DNA from: CAYPHA01 sp964410215
GTDB taxonomy: Bacteria; Calditrichota; Calditrichia; Calditrichales; CAYPHA01
Assembly (NCBI GenBank): GCA_964410215.1
Contig: CAYPHA010000006.1
Span: 39,909 to 103,908, forward strand
Reading direction: 5' to 3'
DNA length: 64,000 nt
The translations under genes were made by a program, and so were the position numbers. Shown here piece after piece: positions 8,913 through 17,625 of this stretch. The notes beneath the pieces were generated by a model. That model was not told where the DNA came from. It saw nothing but the letters and a program-made list of their open reading frames with translations, and did not search any database. Position 1 is the first letter of the stretch. The number at the start of each line of letters is the position of its first letter.

Positions 8913-10415
8913 TTAAAATCGGAACACCGTTCCGATATTCGTGGTACGCACCGTTTCTTCGGTTCCCGCGATTTTTCCATCGCCATTGATATCACGGTAC
9001 GTCTGACGGTATTCATACAGCAGGTTTGCACCGGGTGCTATTTCGTATTCGATCCGGTAACCCAGTATGGTGCCTTCATCTTTCTTGAAAAACTCATTGA
9101 CATTGTTCTGGAAATAAAAACCGCCGGCGCGACTGATTTTCGGAACAAACTTCGTATTCAGGTCCAGCGTTCCGCGGATCGTTTTAAAGTCAATAGTACT
9201 TTTGCTCATATTCTGGTACTCGGCACCAAAAATGACAAAATTAAACAGGTTGAAGTCAGCACCAACGATGTAACCCTGGAGTTCTTCGTTGATCGTTTGA
9301 AGCAGTTCCCGCTTCGTAAAAGGCACGGGATTACCCAGGGAATCGGTTGAGAAGACGGCCCTCTCCAGTTCATAGGTCGTGTTGAAGTATTCGGGTATAA
9401 ATTTTTTGTCAAAAATCCTGTATTCGGCATAAACATTGATGAAGGCGAACTTTGCCAGGAGGCCGGGAGCCGCAATACCCCAGCCGCCGTCATTTCCGAA
9501 CTGGGCATACTGACCGTAGGTAATCAGTTGCAGGTAATCATAATTGATGAGCGGGTAGGAAATATCCAGTCCGAAGGCGATCTGTGACTTGTCTTCTGCA
9601 TCGCTGATTTTGAACGGGTCCGGCTTGCGGGAAATAAAATCATCGTTGTTGGGACGGTTCGGATCGTCGGAGTTATCGGTCCAGCCGTCACCATCGATGT
9701 CGCGATCGGTTTCGTCCGGCTGACCGTCACCATCCGTATCGACGGCGTAGGTCTTGTCATTCGGGAAATCATCAAGATAATTCGGAATGCCGTCATCATC
9801 GTCATCCCTGAGCGCGCTGTACTGGTTGCGGTCATAAACCACACTCGCACCAAGTTCAAGGTTTCCGATGAGTTTATATGATATGCGACCCGCCATCAGA
9901 CCACCTTCGTTCGTCAGCTCGCTGAAGTTGTTCAGCATGCCCTGAAATCCGACAGGCCCCGCCTGAATGCCAAGTTCCATTCCGGTTCGAATGACGCTTG
10001 GATATTCTATTGTGTTTGAATAATGGTTCATCAGAAGTCCGAAGCCGAGACGGTAGTTGTCAATGGCACCGACTTTCACGTATAGTGGATCGCCCTGATG
10101 TCCCCAGCGGACATAATAGAGCTTTTCAAAGATGTCATCGGCTGAATCCCAGTTTTCTTTCCGGATGTTACCGTCATTATCAATATACAGGCTTAGGTCG
10201 AGCGCAACGCCCAGTTTGCCGACTGAAAATTCAGGCCGTAACCCGATCTGGTTATACAGTTCACCGTCAATGGTAACGGCACCAACGGCAAGGCCCATTC
10301 CGAATCCGGATGGCTGTTCCTTCTGCTCGGCATCTTCGAATGTACGGCCAGACATTTGTGCAAAAACAAGCTGATTTAAAACAAATAGTATTAAGATCGC
10401 AACATTTGTCCGCAT
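8913..10415 (-). CDS. Outer-membrane beta-barrel protein with inserted thrombospondin type 3 repeats
   Basis: A 500-aa protein with a signal peptide (ILILFVLNQLVFAQ), many alternating beta-strand patterns, and a C-terminal strand ending in GTVFRF, typical of outer-membrane barrels. Residues ~204-259 are a run of calcium-binding aspartate loops (DDDDDGIPNYLDDFPND, DTDGDGQPDETDRDIDGDG) of the thrombospondin type 3 kind, inserted in the middle of the barrel sequence. The start is ATG at 10415 with AAGGAGG upstream on the minus strand. The role is unknown; a porin-like or surface-adhesion protein is likely. Confidence 0.78.
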   Translation of the reverse strand: MRTNVAILILFVLNQLVFAQMSGRTFEDAEQKEQPSGFGMGLAVGAVTIDGELYNQIGLRPEFSVGKLGVALDLSLYIDNDGNIRKENWDSADDIFEKLYYVRWGHQGDPLYVKVGAIDNYRLGFGLLMNHYSNTIEYPSVIRTGMELGIQAGPVGFQGMLNNFSELTNEGGLMAGRISYKLIGNLELGASVVYDRNQYSALRDDDDDGIPNYLDDFPNDKTYAVDTDGDGQPDETDRDIDGDGWTDNSDDPNRPNNDDFISRKPDPFKISDAEDKSQIAFGLDISYPLINYDYLQLITYGQYAQFGNDGGWGIAAPGLLAKFAFINVYAEYRIFDKKFIPEYFNTTYELERAVFSTDSLGNPVPFTKRELLQTINEELQGYIVGADFNLFNFVIFGAEYQNMSKSTIDFKTIRGTLDLNTKFVPKISRAGGFYFQNNVNEFFKKDEGTILGYRIEYEIAPGANLLYEYRQTYRDINGDGKIAGTEETVRTTNIGTVFRF

Positions 10416-10585
10416 AGAACCTCCTTATAGATCATATTCAAACTCATATACGGCATGAAAACTTGAAAATGTTAACCTTTTATGAGAAATTATGCAATCA
10501 TGAATTTGAATTTTTCGCTATTTTTGATTAAGTAGTACATCTGGCAAGTAGTTTTCAAAAGAATATTGTCAGAAAAACCGCACCT
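10416..10585. other. Divergent intergenic region
   Basis: Spacer between the minus-strand porin-like gene and the plus-strand NlpC/P60 gene, so it should hold both promoters. It is AT-rich. I could not pick out convincing -35/-10 pairs or operators. Confidence 0.4.
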
Positions 10586-11386
10586 ATGGAATGTTTTATG
10601 TCTGTTTCAGATGGCTATGTCACTGTTAGTTCTGCAAATGTGTACCGTAAACCGACCTATCATACGGAAATTGACACGCAGGTGGTTCTGTGGGAGCGGG
10701 TTACTGTCCAGGACAGGGATCATGATTTTCTGCGTATCAGAGGAGAGGACGGCTACGAAGGCTGGGTCAGTGCCCACCAGATTCATACCGGAGCGGAAGC
10801 GCCTGCAGGGAAACTGAAAACGGTAACCATCAGCCATTCCAGAATTCTTGATCAACCTGATAGCAGTGGTACGCCTGTCAGTGAAGCGGTCGCGGGATGC
10901 GTAGTACCCACCTTATCTGAAAGAGGCGAATGGACCGAAATGAAGCTGCCTGATTCAAAATCCGTGTGGATCGAGACAGCCGCTTTTCAGAAAATGCCGG
11001 AACTAACGCGAAATAATCTGGTTTCATTTTCTAGGAACTATCTGGGTGTGCCTTATTTCTGGGGCGGGAAGACACCAAAGGGGCTTGATTGTTCCGGATT
11101 TGTCCAGCTAATCTTCAAGCTGTTCGGTATGCGTCTGAGGCGTGATGCCTGGATGCAGCATGAGGACAGTACTTTTGTTTCCGACTATCATGATAAAGCC
11201 GCGCCGGGTGATCTTCTGTTTTTTGCAGAATCGGGCAGGCGGATCACGCATGTAGCGATCGCCCTGGGAGAAAGTCACTTTATTCATGCCCGGGGTATGG
11301 TTCGAATCAATTCACTGAACGAAACGGATTCTTTGTTTGATCCCACTCTGCTGAAAAGCTTTGTGGATATAAAAACGTATCTGTAG
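10586..11386 (+). CDS. NlpC/P60 cysteine peptidase with two SH3-like domains
   Basis: Predicted peptidoglycan endopeptidase of the YkfC type, cutting gamma-D-Glu to diamino-acid bonds in muropeptides. Two SH3-like regions (about residues 8-68 and 78-135) precede an NlpC/P60 domain at ~143-266 with Cys169 (LDCSGF), His222 (ITHVAIAL) and His234 (HFIHARG) as the likely triad. No signal peptide is visible, so it may recycle murein peptides in the cytoplasm. ATG 10586 and an in-frame ATG at 10598 are both possible starts; neither has a clear ribosome binding site. Confidence 0.86.
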   Translation: MECFMSVSDGYVTVSSANVYRKPTYHTEIDTQVVLWERVTVQDRDHDFLRIRGEDGYEGWVSAHQIHTGAEAPAGKLKTVTISHSRILDQPDSSGTPVSEAVAGCVVPTLSERGEWTEMKLPDSKSVWIETAAFQKMPELTRNNLVSFSRNYLGVPYFWGGKTPKGLDCSGFVQLIFKLFGMRLRRDAWMQHEDSTFVSDYHDKAAPGDLLFFAESGRRITHVAIALGESHFIHARGMVRINSLNETDSLFDPTLLKSFVDIKTYL

Positions 11387-11412
11387 CCGGGGAAAGAAAC
11401 GGATTTAATGAC

Positions 11413-11916
11413 ATGTTGAAATCCAGCGTACTCATATTAAATCAGAATTATGAACCGCTTTTTATTTGCCATGCAAAGAAAGCCATTATTCTGATCTACC
11501 TCGGAAAAGCTGAATTGCTCGAGGCTTACGAATTTTTTGTCCATACGGTAAAAGAAAAAATACCCTATCCAAGCGTGATCCGTCTCAAACATTATTTCAG
11601 AAGACCCTATAAGGGAATTACTCTGAACCGCAGAAACATCATTAAAAGGGACCGCCATATCTGTCAGTATTGTGGAAAGAACACACAGGCCATGACGGTC
11701 GACCACGTTATTCCCAGATCTTATGGCGGTGAAGATTCGTGGACCAATCTGGTCTGTGCCTGTTTGCGGTGCAACACGACAAAAGGAAACCGCACACCGG
11801 AGCAGGCAGGCATGAAGATGCTGAAAAAGCCGCAGAGACCCACTCACCTCTTCTTCTTACAATATCATATACGTTCGCCCCATGAAACCTGGAAACCCTA
11901 TCTGTTCTTAAATTAA
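11413..11916 (+). CDS. HNH endonuclease-family protein
   Basis: A 167-aa protein with a zinc-finger HNH domain. CQYCGKN (Cys84, Cys87), VDHVIPRSYGG (His98), W..LVCACLRCN (Cys117, Cys120) and the conserved Asn112 are all present. The N-terminus (SSVLILNQNYEPLFI) is typical of a widespread FCB-group HNH protein that is usually a lone chromosomal gene. Its target is unknown. It follows the NlpC/P60 gene by 26 bases, perhaps cotranscribed. No restriction or phage genes are adjacent. Confidence 0.86.
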   Translation: MLKSSVLILNQNYEPLFICHAKKAIILIYLGKAELLEAYEFFVHTVKEKIPYPSVIRLKHYFRRPYKGITLNRRNIIKRDRHICQYCGKNTQAMTVDHVIPRSYGGEDSWTNLVCACLRCNTTKGNRTPEQAGMKMLKKPQRPTHLFFLQYHIRSPHETWKPYLFLN

Positions 11917-11953
11917 TACCATCCGGAATTCATCATTTTTAGTAAAAGATTTT

Positions 11954-11982
11954 TTGATAGACAATACGCTATTGCTTAAATT
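11954..11982 (+). promoter_or_regulatory. Candidate sigma70-like promoter of trpS operon
   Basis: TTGATA (11954-11959), a 17-base spacer, then TAAATT (11977-11982), about 35 bases before trpS. The leader is too short for a T-box or trp attenuator. The sequence around the -10 (CTTAAATTACT) recurs before rpsA. Confidence 0.5.
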
Positions 11983-12016
11983 ACTTACTTGCATTCAAAA
12001 TATTTAAGGAGATTTC

Positions 12017-12994
12017 ATGGGATTGAAGCGGATTCTGAGCGGAATGCGCCCGTCAGGACGGTTGCACCTTGGTAACTACGTTGGTGCGCTTGAAAACTGG
12101 ATCAAACTTCAGGACGAATACGATAATTTTTTCTTTGTAGCAGACTGGCATGCCCTGACCACAAATCCCGCGGCGGCCTTTGAAGTCAGGGAAAATACAT
12201 ATCAGATGGTTATTGACTGGCTGAGTGCCGGGATTAATCCGGAAAATCCGATTTTTATACAGTCGCAGATTAAGCAACATGCGGAATTGCATCTCATCTT
12301 TTCCATGCTGATTACAACGGCACGCCTCGAGCGCAATCCCACACTGAAAGAGCAGGTCCGTGACCTGAATACGGAGAATATGCTCTACGGTCATCTGGGC
12401 TATCCGGTTCTGCAGGCCGCCGATATTCTGATTTATAAAGCAAACGTCGTTCCTGTAGGTGAAGACCAGGCGCCTCATGTTGAAATAACCCGTGAGATTG
12501 CCCGCAAGTTTAATCAGACCTATGGCGAGGTATTTCCCGAACCGGCTACGAAATTGACCACCTTTGCGCGGCTTCCCGGTCTGGACGGACGAAAAATGGG
12601 TAAATCAAATGATAATTATATACTTTTCTCGGATCCGGAAGAACAGATTTTTGCAAAAGTACGTATGGCGGTGACCGATCCGCAGAAAGTGCGCAAAAAT
12701 GATCCCGGTCATCCGGATATCTGTAATGTATTTACATATCATAAAAAGTTTAATGAAGAAGAAGTACCGCAAATCCGAAAGGATTGTGAGAGCGGTGCAC
12801 TGGGCTGTGTAGCCTGCAAAAAGAATTGTGCCGATAAAATTGCCCGCTATTTTGAACCGGTTCGGGAAAAACGACGCTATTATGAAGAACATCCCGGTGA
12901 AGTCAGGGAGATTATCGATGCCGGGATCAAAAAGGCGACCGCGGTTGCACAACAGACGATGGACGATGTACACGAGGCAATGCACATGGGGTAG
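12017..12994 (+). CDS. trpS: Tryptophan--tRNA ligase
   Basis: Class I aminoacyl-tRNA synthetase charging tRNA-Trp. The HIGH-like motif is SGRLHLGNYVGAL (residues ~13-25) and the KMSKS-like motif is GRKMGKSND. The 325-aa length is normal for the compact bacterial form, and a Cys-rich segment (GCVACKKNC) near the C-terminus is seen in some TrpRS. ATG 12017 has AAGGAG at 12006-12011. It opens a dense operon: scpA begins 2 bases after its stop. Confidence 0.96.
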   Translation: MGLKRILSGMRPSGRLHLGNYVGALENWIKLQDEYDNFFFVADWHALTTNPAAAFEVRENTYQMVIDWLSAGINPENPIFIQSQIKQHAELHLIFSMLITTARLERNPTLKEQVRDLNTENMLYGHLGYPVLQAADILIYKANVVPVGEDQAPHVEITREIARKFNQTYGEVFPEPATKLTTFARLPGLDGRKMGKSNDNYILFSDPEEQIFAKVRMAVTDPQKVRKNDPGHPDICNVFTYHKKFNEEEVPQIRKDCESGALGCVACKKNCADKIARYFEPVREKRRYYEEHPGEVREIIDAGIKKATAVAQQTMDDVHEAMHMG

Positions 12995-12996
12995 TT

Positions 12997-13722
12997 GTGC
13001 CATATAGAATTCAGCTTGATGTATTTGAGGGGCCGTTTGATCTGCTTCTGTTTCTGATAAAAAAAAATGAAGTGGATATATACGATATTCCCATTTCGAA
13101 AATCACGAAGCAATTCCTGGATTATATCGAAGTCATGCAGGTATTGGATCTGGATATTGCCGGCGATTTTATTGAAATGGTTGCCATTCTTATGAATATC
13201 AAAGCACGTATGCTGCTGCCGCGCGTTTCCGGTGAAGACGAGGATGAAATGGAAGATCCCCGGCTGGAACTGGTGGAACGTCTGCTCGAATACAAGAAGT
13301 ACAAAGTAGCATCCTATGATCTGGAAACCCTGGAGCATGATCACAGTCTGCTCTATTCGCGGAAATATTTCGGTTATATTGAACGCGATTCAGACGTTCC
13401 CGATGAAGTATACCTGGAAAAAGTGACCCTGTTTGATCTGATCATGGCATTCCGGGAGGCCATGGAGAATATGCCCAAGGTCTTCTATCATGAAGTCACC
13501 CGGATCGAGGTAAGCGTGGAAGAACAGACAGCAATGCTTATGAGCAGTCTTAATGCCGGGAAAATTGTCCTGTTCAGGGAATTGATGAAGAAGCTGCCGA
13601 GCAAAATTGCCGTTATTGTAACATTTATCGCGGTCCTGGAACTGGCGAAACGCGGCACGATTACGGTGAATCAATCCGATGTTGATGATGATATCCGTAT
13701 TAAACTGAAACAAGCGGCCTAA
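12997..13722 (+). CDS. scpA: Segregation and condensation protein A
   Basis: Kleisin subunit of the SMC-ScpAB condensin, bridging the SMC heads during chromosome segregation. The N-terminal FEGPFDLLLFLIKKNEVDIY signature and C-terminal winged-helix kleisin region (KIAVIVTFIAVLELAKRGTI) are present in 241 aa. It starts at GTG 12997, 2 bases after trpS. scpB follows. The smc gene is not in this window. Confidence 0.94.
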   Translation: MPYRIQLDVFEGPFDLLLFLIKKNEVDIYDIPISKITKQFLDYIEVMQVLDLDIAGDFIEMVAILMNIKARMLLPRVSGEDEDEMEDPRLELVERLLEYKKYKVASYDLETLEHDHSLLYSRKYFGYIERDSDVPDEVYLEKVTLFDLIMAFREAMENMPKVFYHEVTRIEVSVEEQTAMLMSSLNAGKIVLFRELMKKLPSKIAVIVTFIAVLELAKRGTITVNQSDVDDDIRIKLKQAA

Positions 13723-13742
13723 CTATTATGAAATGATGACCT

Positions 13743-14408
13743 ATGGTACTTGATAATCTACAGATTGTTGAAGCACTTCTTTTTGCAAGTGATGCCCCCC
13801 TGCCGGCCAGGAAGATACGTGATATCATGGATGACGTGTCTGTAGGAGACATTAAAAAGGCGATCGGGCAGATCAGGGAAAAGTATGATTCGACCAACTC
13901 TCCGATGCAGATTATCGAAATTGCCGAAGGATACCAGATTGTCACCCGCAAGGAATATGCGAACTGGATCAGTAAGCTGTTCCAGTCGCGTACCTCTCAA
14001 CGGCTCAGTAAAAAAGCCCTGGAAACCCTGGCAATTATTGCTTATAAACAACCGATTACCAAACTCGAAATCGAAAATATACGTGGTGTGAATGCGGATG
14101 CCGTTACGAGGACTTTGATTGAACGGAATCTGATAACCGTTGTAGGTCGCGAAAAAGCTCCAGGGAATCCCCTGTTATACGGAACGACCAAGTTCTTTAT
14201 GGAATATTTCGGGCTTGCAGATTTATCACACCTGCCCAGGCTGAAAGAAATCGATGAATTGCTGAAAAATGATGAGCAATTTCTTGAAAGCATTGACCAG
14301 GTTGCCCTCGAACAATTGCACCCCGAAGCGCTGGGAATCAGCAGTGCGGAGAAGGAAGAAAAACCGGAAATTCCGGATGGAGATGCTCCCGATGATGCGT
14401 CTGAATAA
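13743..14408 (+). CDS. scpB: Segregation and condensation protein B
   Basis: Partner of ScpA that dimerises and binds it to regulate SMC. The 221-aa protein contains tandem winged helices with LSKKALETLAIIAYKQPITK and the GKAPGNPLLYGTTKFFMEYFG-like region that defines the family. The acidic C-terminal tail (EKEEKPEIPDGDAPDDASE) overlaps the start of rluB, consistent with translational coupling. Confidence 0.94.
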   Translation: MVLDNLQIVEALLFASDAPLPARKIRDIMDDVSVGDIKKAIGQIREKYDSTNSPMQIIEIAEGYQIVTRKEYANWISKLFQSRTSQRLSKKALETLAIIAYKQPITKLEIENIRGVNADAVTRTLIERNLITVVGREKAPGNPLLYGTTKFFMEYFGLADLSHLPRLKEIDELLKNDEQFLESIDQVALEQLHPEALGISSAEKEEKPEIPDGDAPDDASE

Positions 14409-15114
14409 ATTTCTGGCCCAGGCCGGTGTCACATCCCGTAGAAAAAGCGATGACCTGATCATGGCCGGACAAGTCAGTGTGAACGGGAAAACCGTTGACC
14501 GCATGGGTGTTGTCATCGATGAAGAAAATGATATCATCGAGTATAACGGAGAGCGGATTCAACTCAAAACAGAATTCATCTATGTGGTTCTGAATAAACC
14601 GGAAGAAGTGTTAAGTACCGTAAAAGATGAATACAAACGTCAGACCGTCGTCGGTCTGGTTTCCTTCCCCGAACGTATTTATCCCGTCGGACGCCTGGAT
14701 TATGATACCCGGGGTGTGCTGCTTCTGACCAATGACGGTCAAATGACCAATCGCCTGATTCATCCGCGTTATAAAATCCTGAAAGTGTATCGTGCTCTGA
14801 TTGACGGCATTATTCGTCCGATCGATCTGCATCGCCTGCAACAGGGTGTCATGCTGGAAGGGCAGAAAACGCAACCCTGCAGGATAAAGGAAATCAGAAA
14901 GATTGATAATCAGAGTTTCCTTGAAATTGAACTGAGGGAAGGGCGCAACCGGCAGATCCGCAAGATGTTCGAACTGTTCGGTTGCACGGTTGAAGAGCTG
15001 GAAAGAGTATCTTTTGCCGGTATTACTGCACGCGGACTAAAAGCGGGTGAATGGCGCTATCTCACGCAAGATGAAATTATAATGCTAAAAGAAGAGGTGG
15101 ATTATGAGAATTGA
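14392..15114 (+). CDS. rluB: 23S rRNA pseudouridine synthase, RluB/RsuA family
   Basis: Isomerises a uridine in 23S rRNA. An N-terminal S4 domain (MRLNKFLAQAGVTSRRKSDD) precedes the catalytic domain with the invariant aspartate in GRLDYDTRGVLLLTNDG, and ENRxxxxRxMFE-type residues (REGRNRQIRKMFELFG) near the end. I chose ATG 14392 (240 aa) because GGAG lies at 14379-14382; ATG 14395 is equally possible. It overlaps the scpB end by 17 bases, the scpB-rluB order common in many bacteria. Confidence 0.92.
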   Translation: MMRLNKFLAQAGVTSRRKSDDLIMAGQVSVNGKTVDRMGVVIDEENDIIEYNGERIQLKTEFIYVVLNKPEEVLSTVKDEYKRQTVVGLVSFPERIYPVGRLDYDTRGVLLLTNDGQMTNRLIHPRYKILKVYRALIDGIIRPIDLHRLQQGVMLEGQKTQPCRIKEIRKIDNQSFLEIELREGRNRQIRKMFELFGCTVEELERVSFAGITARGLKAGEWRYLTQDEIIMLKEEVDYEN

Positions 15115-16789
15115 GGGTCGCAGAGTTCTGGTTCTGGGGGGCTGGGGACTTGTGGGTATGGCAATCTGCAGGGGGCTCATTGAAAAGAAAGCCTCGGAAA
15201 TCATTATTCTGTCTCTGGAAAAATGGCAGGCGGAAGAAGCGGTTCAGAAGCTTCAGGTTCTGGCGCCCAAAACCAAATTTATCCCTGTGTGGGGTAATAT
15301 GTTCGTTCGTGACGCATTGAAAGATCTTAAGCGGACGGACATACTGGACAACCCGAAAAACCGGGAGATCCTGATCAATGATACGCTGAATGACCTGACC
15401 GAGGATATTCTCAAACACGCCTTTCTATATCAGATTATATCCAAACACAAACCGGACATTGTTATCGATGTGGTCAATTCGGCGACGGCCCTGGCTTACC
15501 AGGATATCTTCCGCAGCGGCATCGAGGTCCGGAAGGCGCTCAAAGCGAATGATGATATCACAACTACGGTTGAGAAGCTGCTAATTACCCAGTATGTGCC
15601 TCAGCTTATCCGGCATATCCAGATCCTGTATGAAGCCATGAAACGGACGGAAACGAAAGTGTATGTAAAGGTGGGAACCAGTGGAACGGGTGGTATGGGA
15701 CTGAATATTCCATATACCCACAGCGAGGAAAAACCTTCCCGTATCCTGTTGAGCAAATCTGCGATCGCCGGAGCGCAGTCGCTGCTTCTCTGGCTGATGG
15801 CCCGGACGCCGGATGCGCCGATCACGAAAGAAATTAAACCAACAGCCGCCATCGCCTGGAAGAAGATTGAATACGGCGAGATTAAAAAGCATGGTAAACC
15901 GGTGCATTTATATGACTGCAGGCCGGAAAAACCGGTTCATCTCGAAGATAAGATAAACCTGATCATGGATAAGGGACCCTGGCAGGATTTGGGCGATACG
16001 CTTAAAAAGGCCTATATCGATACCGGTGAAAACGGCATCTTCAGCCTGGAAGAATTTACGGCAATAACATCCCGGGGACAGATGGAGTTTCTGACGCCAG
16101 AAGAAATAGCCAATAATGTGATCTATGAAATCATCGGCGGAAATACCGGGCATGATATTATCAATGCCCTGGATAATGCGACGATGGGACCCACATACCG
16201 GGCCGGATATCTCAGGAGCAGCGCCCTTCAAAAGATGAAACGTTTGCAGAATATTCATAAATCCGACAGCGTCGCCTTCGAATTACTGGGGCCTCCGCGG
16301 CTCACTAAACTGATCTACGAAGCCTACCTTCTGAAACGCTGTAAGCATACCATGGAAGCGGTTATTAAATCAACGCCGGAGGAACTGGCCACAGGTATTG
16401 AAAAGCTTATCCTGGGGGATCGCACCCTCCGTTCCGAAATTTTATCCATAGGAATACCGATTCTGTTGCGTGACGGCAAACGGTTGTTGCGCGGACCAGA
16501 AATGAAGATCCCGGCCTACAGGGGTAACAATGAGCTGAATGTCACGCCTGAACATATCGATAAATGGACATTCGAGGGCTGGATCGACCTGCGCGATAAA
16601 AATCTGGCAGTATGGATTGAACGGATGAGCAAAATTCTGGAGGAAATCGAATCAATACCCCTGGATGACACCAGCTCCAAGTATGATCGTGACAGGGAAT
16701 ACTGGACAGAATCGGATGAAATTGAACCCGGTAAAATTGTCGGATGGCTCTTTCTCGGAGAGGAACAGGGAAGAAGAATGAAAGAATGA
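15104..16789 (+). CDS. Uncharacterised Rossmann-fold protein (short-chain dehydrogenase-like)
   Basis: A 561-aa protein with an N-terminal nucleotide-binding motif VLVLGGWGLVGMAIC (glycines 12, 13, 15, 18), a PDIVIDVVNSATALAY strand and a YVKVGTSGTGGMGLNIPYTH segment as in short-chain dehydrogenase/epimerase enzymes. It is nearly twice the usual length. The C-terminal ~250 residues (from about the TSRGQMEFLTPEEIA segment) match nothing I recognise. It overlaps rluB by 11 bases and cmk by 4 bases (ATGA), so it is part of the core operon. The substrate is unknown. Confidence 0.7.
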   Translation: MRIEGRRVLVLGGWGLVGMAICRGLIEKKASEIIILSLEKWQAEEAVQKLQVLAPKTKFIPVWGNMFVRDALKDLKRTDILDNPKNREILINDTLNDLTEDILKHAFLYQIISKHKPDIVIDVVNSATALAYQDIFRSGIEVRKALKANDDITTTVEKLLITQYVPQLIRHIQILYEAMKRTETKVYVKVGTSGTGGMGLNIPYTHSEEKPSRILLSKSAIAGAQSLLLWLMARTPDAPITKEIKPTAAIAWKKIEYGEIKKHGKPVHLYDCRPEKPVHLEDKINLIMDKGPWQDLGDTLKKAYIDTGENGIFSLEEFTAITSRGQMEFLTPEEIANNVIYEIIGGNTGHDIINALDNATMGPTYRAGYLRSSALQKMKRLQNIHKSDSVAFELLGPPRLTKLIYEAYLLKRCKHTMEAVIKSTPEELATGIEKLILGDRTLRSEILSIGIPILLRDGKRLLRGPEMKIPAYRGNNELNVTPEHIDKWTFEGWIDLRDKNLAVWIERMSKILEEIESIPLDDTSSKYDRDREYWTESDEIEPGKIVGWLFLGEEQGRRMKE

Positions 16790-17472
16790 TCAAAGGATTA
16801 CAGATTGCCATCGATGGTCCGGCGGCATCCGGAAAAAGTACGACGGCCCGCCTTCTGGCAAAACGACTGGATTATATTTATATCGATACAGGTGCCATGT
16901 ATCGCGCTGCCACTAAAGCGGTGCTCGATGCCCGGGCCGATCCGGAAGAGGAGCAGCAGACCGTGCAAATCGTGCGGGATTCGGATATCGGAATTGCACG
17001 CATCGATAATGAACAACACACGTTCCTGAACAATAAGGATGTCACTTTGGACCTCCGTACACCGGCCATCGATCGGGCTATCAGTGCGGTTTCCGCTTAT
17101 TCGGCGGTTCGCGATATAATGGTCGCTAAACAACGCGAACTGGCGGCAGAGGGCGGTATCGTAATGGACGGGCGCGATATCGGTTCGGTCGTTTTGCCCG
17201 GTGCTGATCTGAAAGTCTTTATGGTGGCCTCGCTGCGCACGCGGGCCGAACGGCGACTGGTCGATCTGAGAGCCAAAAATATCGCGGCCTCCATTGAGGA
17301 TGTTGAAAATGATATCCGTAGACGCGACAGGCTGGATTCCTCCCGGGGTGCTTCACCGCTGGTTAAGGCTGACGATGCCCGGGAGCTTGATACGACAGGA
17401 TTGTCTATTAATGAACAGGTTCAGATTGTTTATGGATGGGCCCGCGAACTGCTAACCAAATCTCATTCGTAA
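16786..17472 (+). CDS. cmk: Cytidylate kinase
   Basis: Phosphorylates CMP/dCMP with ATP. The P-loop is DGPAASGKSTTARLLAKRL near the N-terminus, followed by YIDTGAMYRAAT, the GRDIGSVVLPGADLKVFM segment and a RRxxRDxxDSSRxxSPLV-type lid (RRDRLDSSRGASPLVKADDA). The length is 228 aa. ATG 16786 overlaps the previous stop (ATGA), which fixes the start. The cmk-rpsA order is conserved in many bacteria. Confidence 0.95.
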   Translation: MIKGLQIAIDGPAASGKSTTARLLAKRLDYIYIDTGAMYRAATKAVLDARADPEEEQQTVQIVRDSDIGIARIDNEQHTFLNNKDVTLDLRTPAIDRAISAVSAYSAVRDIMVAKQRELAAEGGIVMDGRDIGSVVLPGADLKVFMVASLRTRAERRLVDLRAKNIAASIEDVENDIRRRDRLDSSRGASPLVKADDARELDTTGLSINEQVQIVYGWARELLTKSHS

Positions 17473-17503
17473 TTGCACCTTTTTAATGTTTATCCGGCCT
17501 CAA

Positions 17504-17554
17504 AACCTTTAAAGGTTATAAATATTTGTAAGAAGTAGATAAATACCTTAAATT
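17504..17554 (+). promoter_or_regulatory. Candidate rpsA promoter with upstream palindrome
   Basis: TTGTAA (17526-17531), 17 bases, TAAATT (17549-17554). A perfect 14-bp palindrome AACCTTTAAAGGTT lies at 17504-17517, just upstream of the -35. The -10 context CTTAAATTACT is the same as before trpS. Confidence 0.45.
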
Positions 17555-17576
17555 ACTAAACTTTTTTATTTAAAGC

Positions 17577-17592
17577 GCTGCAATGGTGCAGC
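17577..17592 (+). promoter_or_regulatory. Small hairpin in the rpsA 5' leader
   Basis: GCTGCA, loop ATGG, TGCAGC gives a perfect 6-bp stem about 35 bases before the rpsA start. Leader structures are used for S1 autoregulation in other bacteria; a similar role here is inference. Confidence 0.35.
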
Positions 17593-17625
17593 ATCATTAA
17601 TTGACTGAAGGAGGAATCTTAACGT

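Noticed and set aside
11413..11916. HNH protein as part of a defence or restriction system
   Set aside because: No methyltransferase, helicase or Cas-like gene is adjacent, and the protein fits a common stand-alone chromosomal HNH family.
11917..12016. T-box or trp attenuator before trpS
   Set aside because: Only about 35 bases separate the likely transcription start from the ATG; there is no room for a specifier loop or antiterminator.
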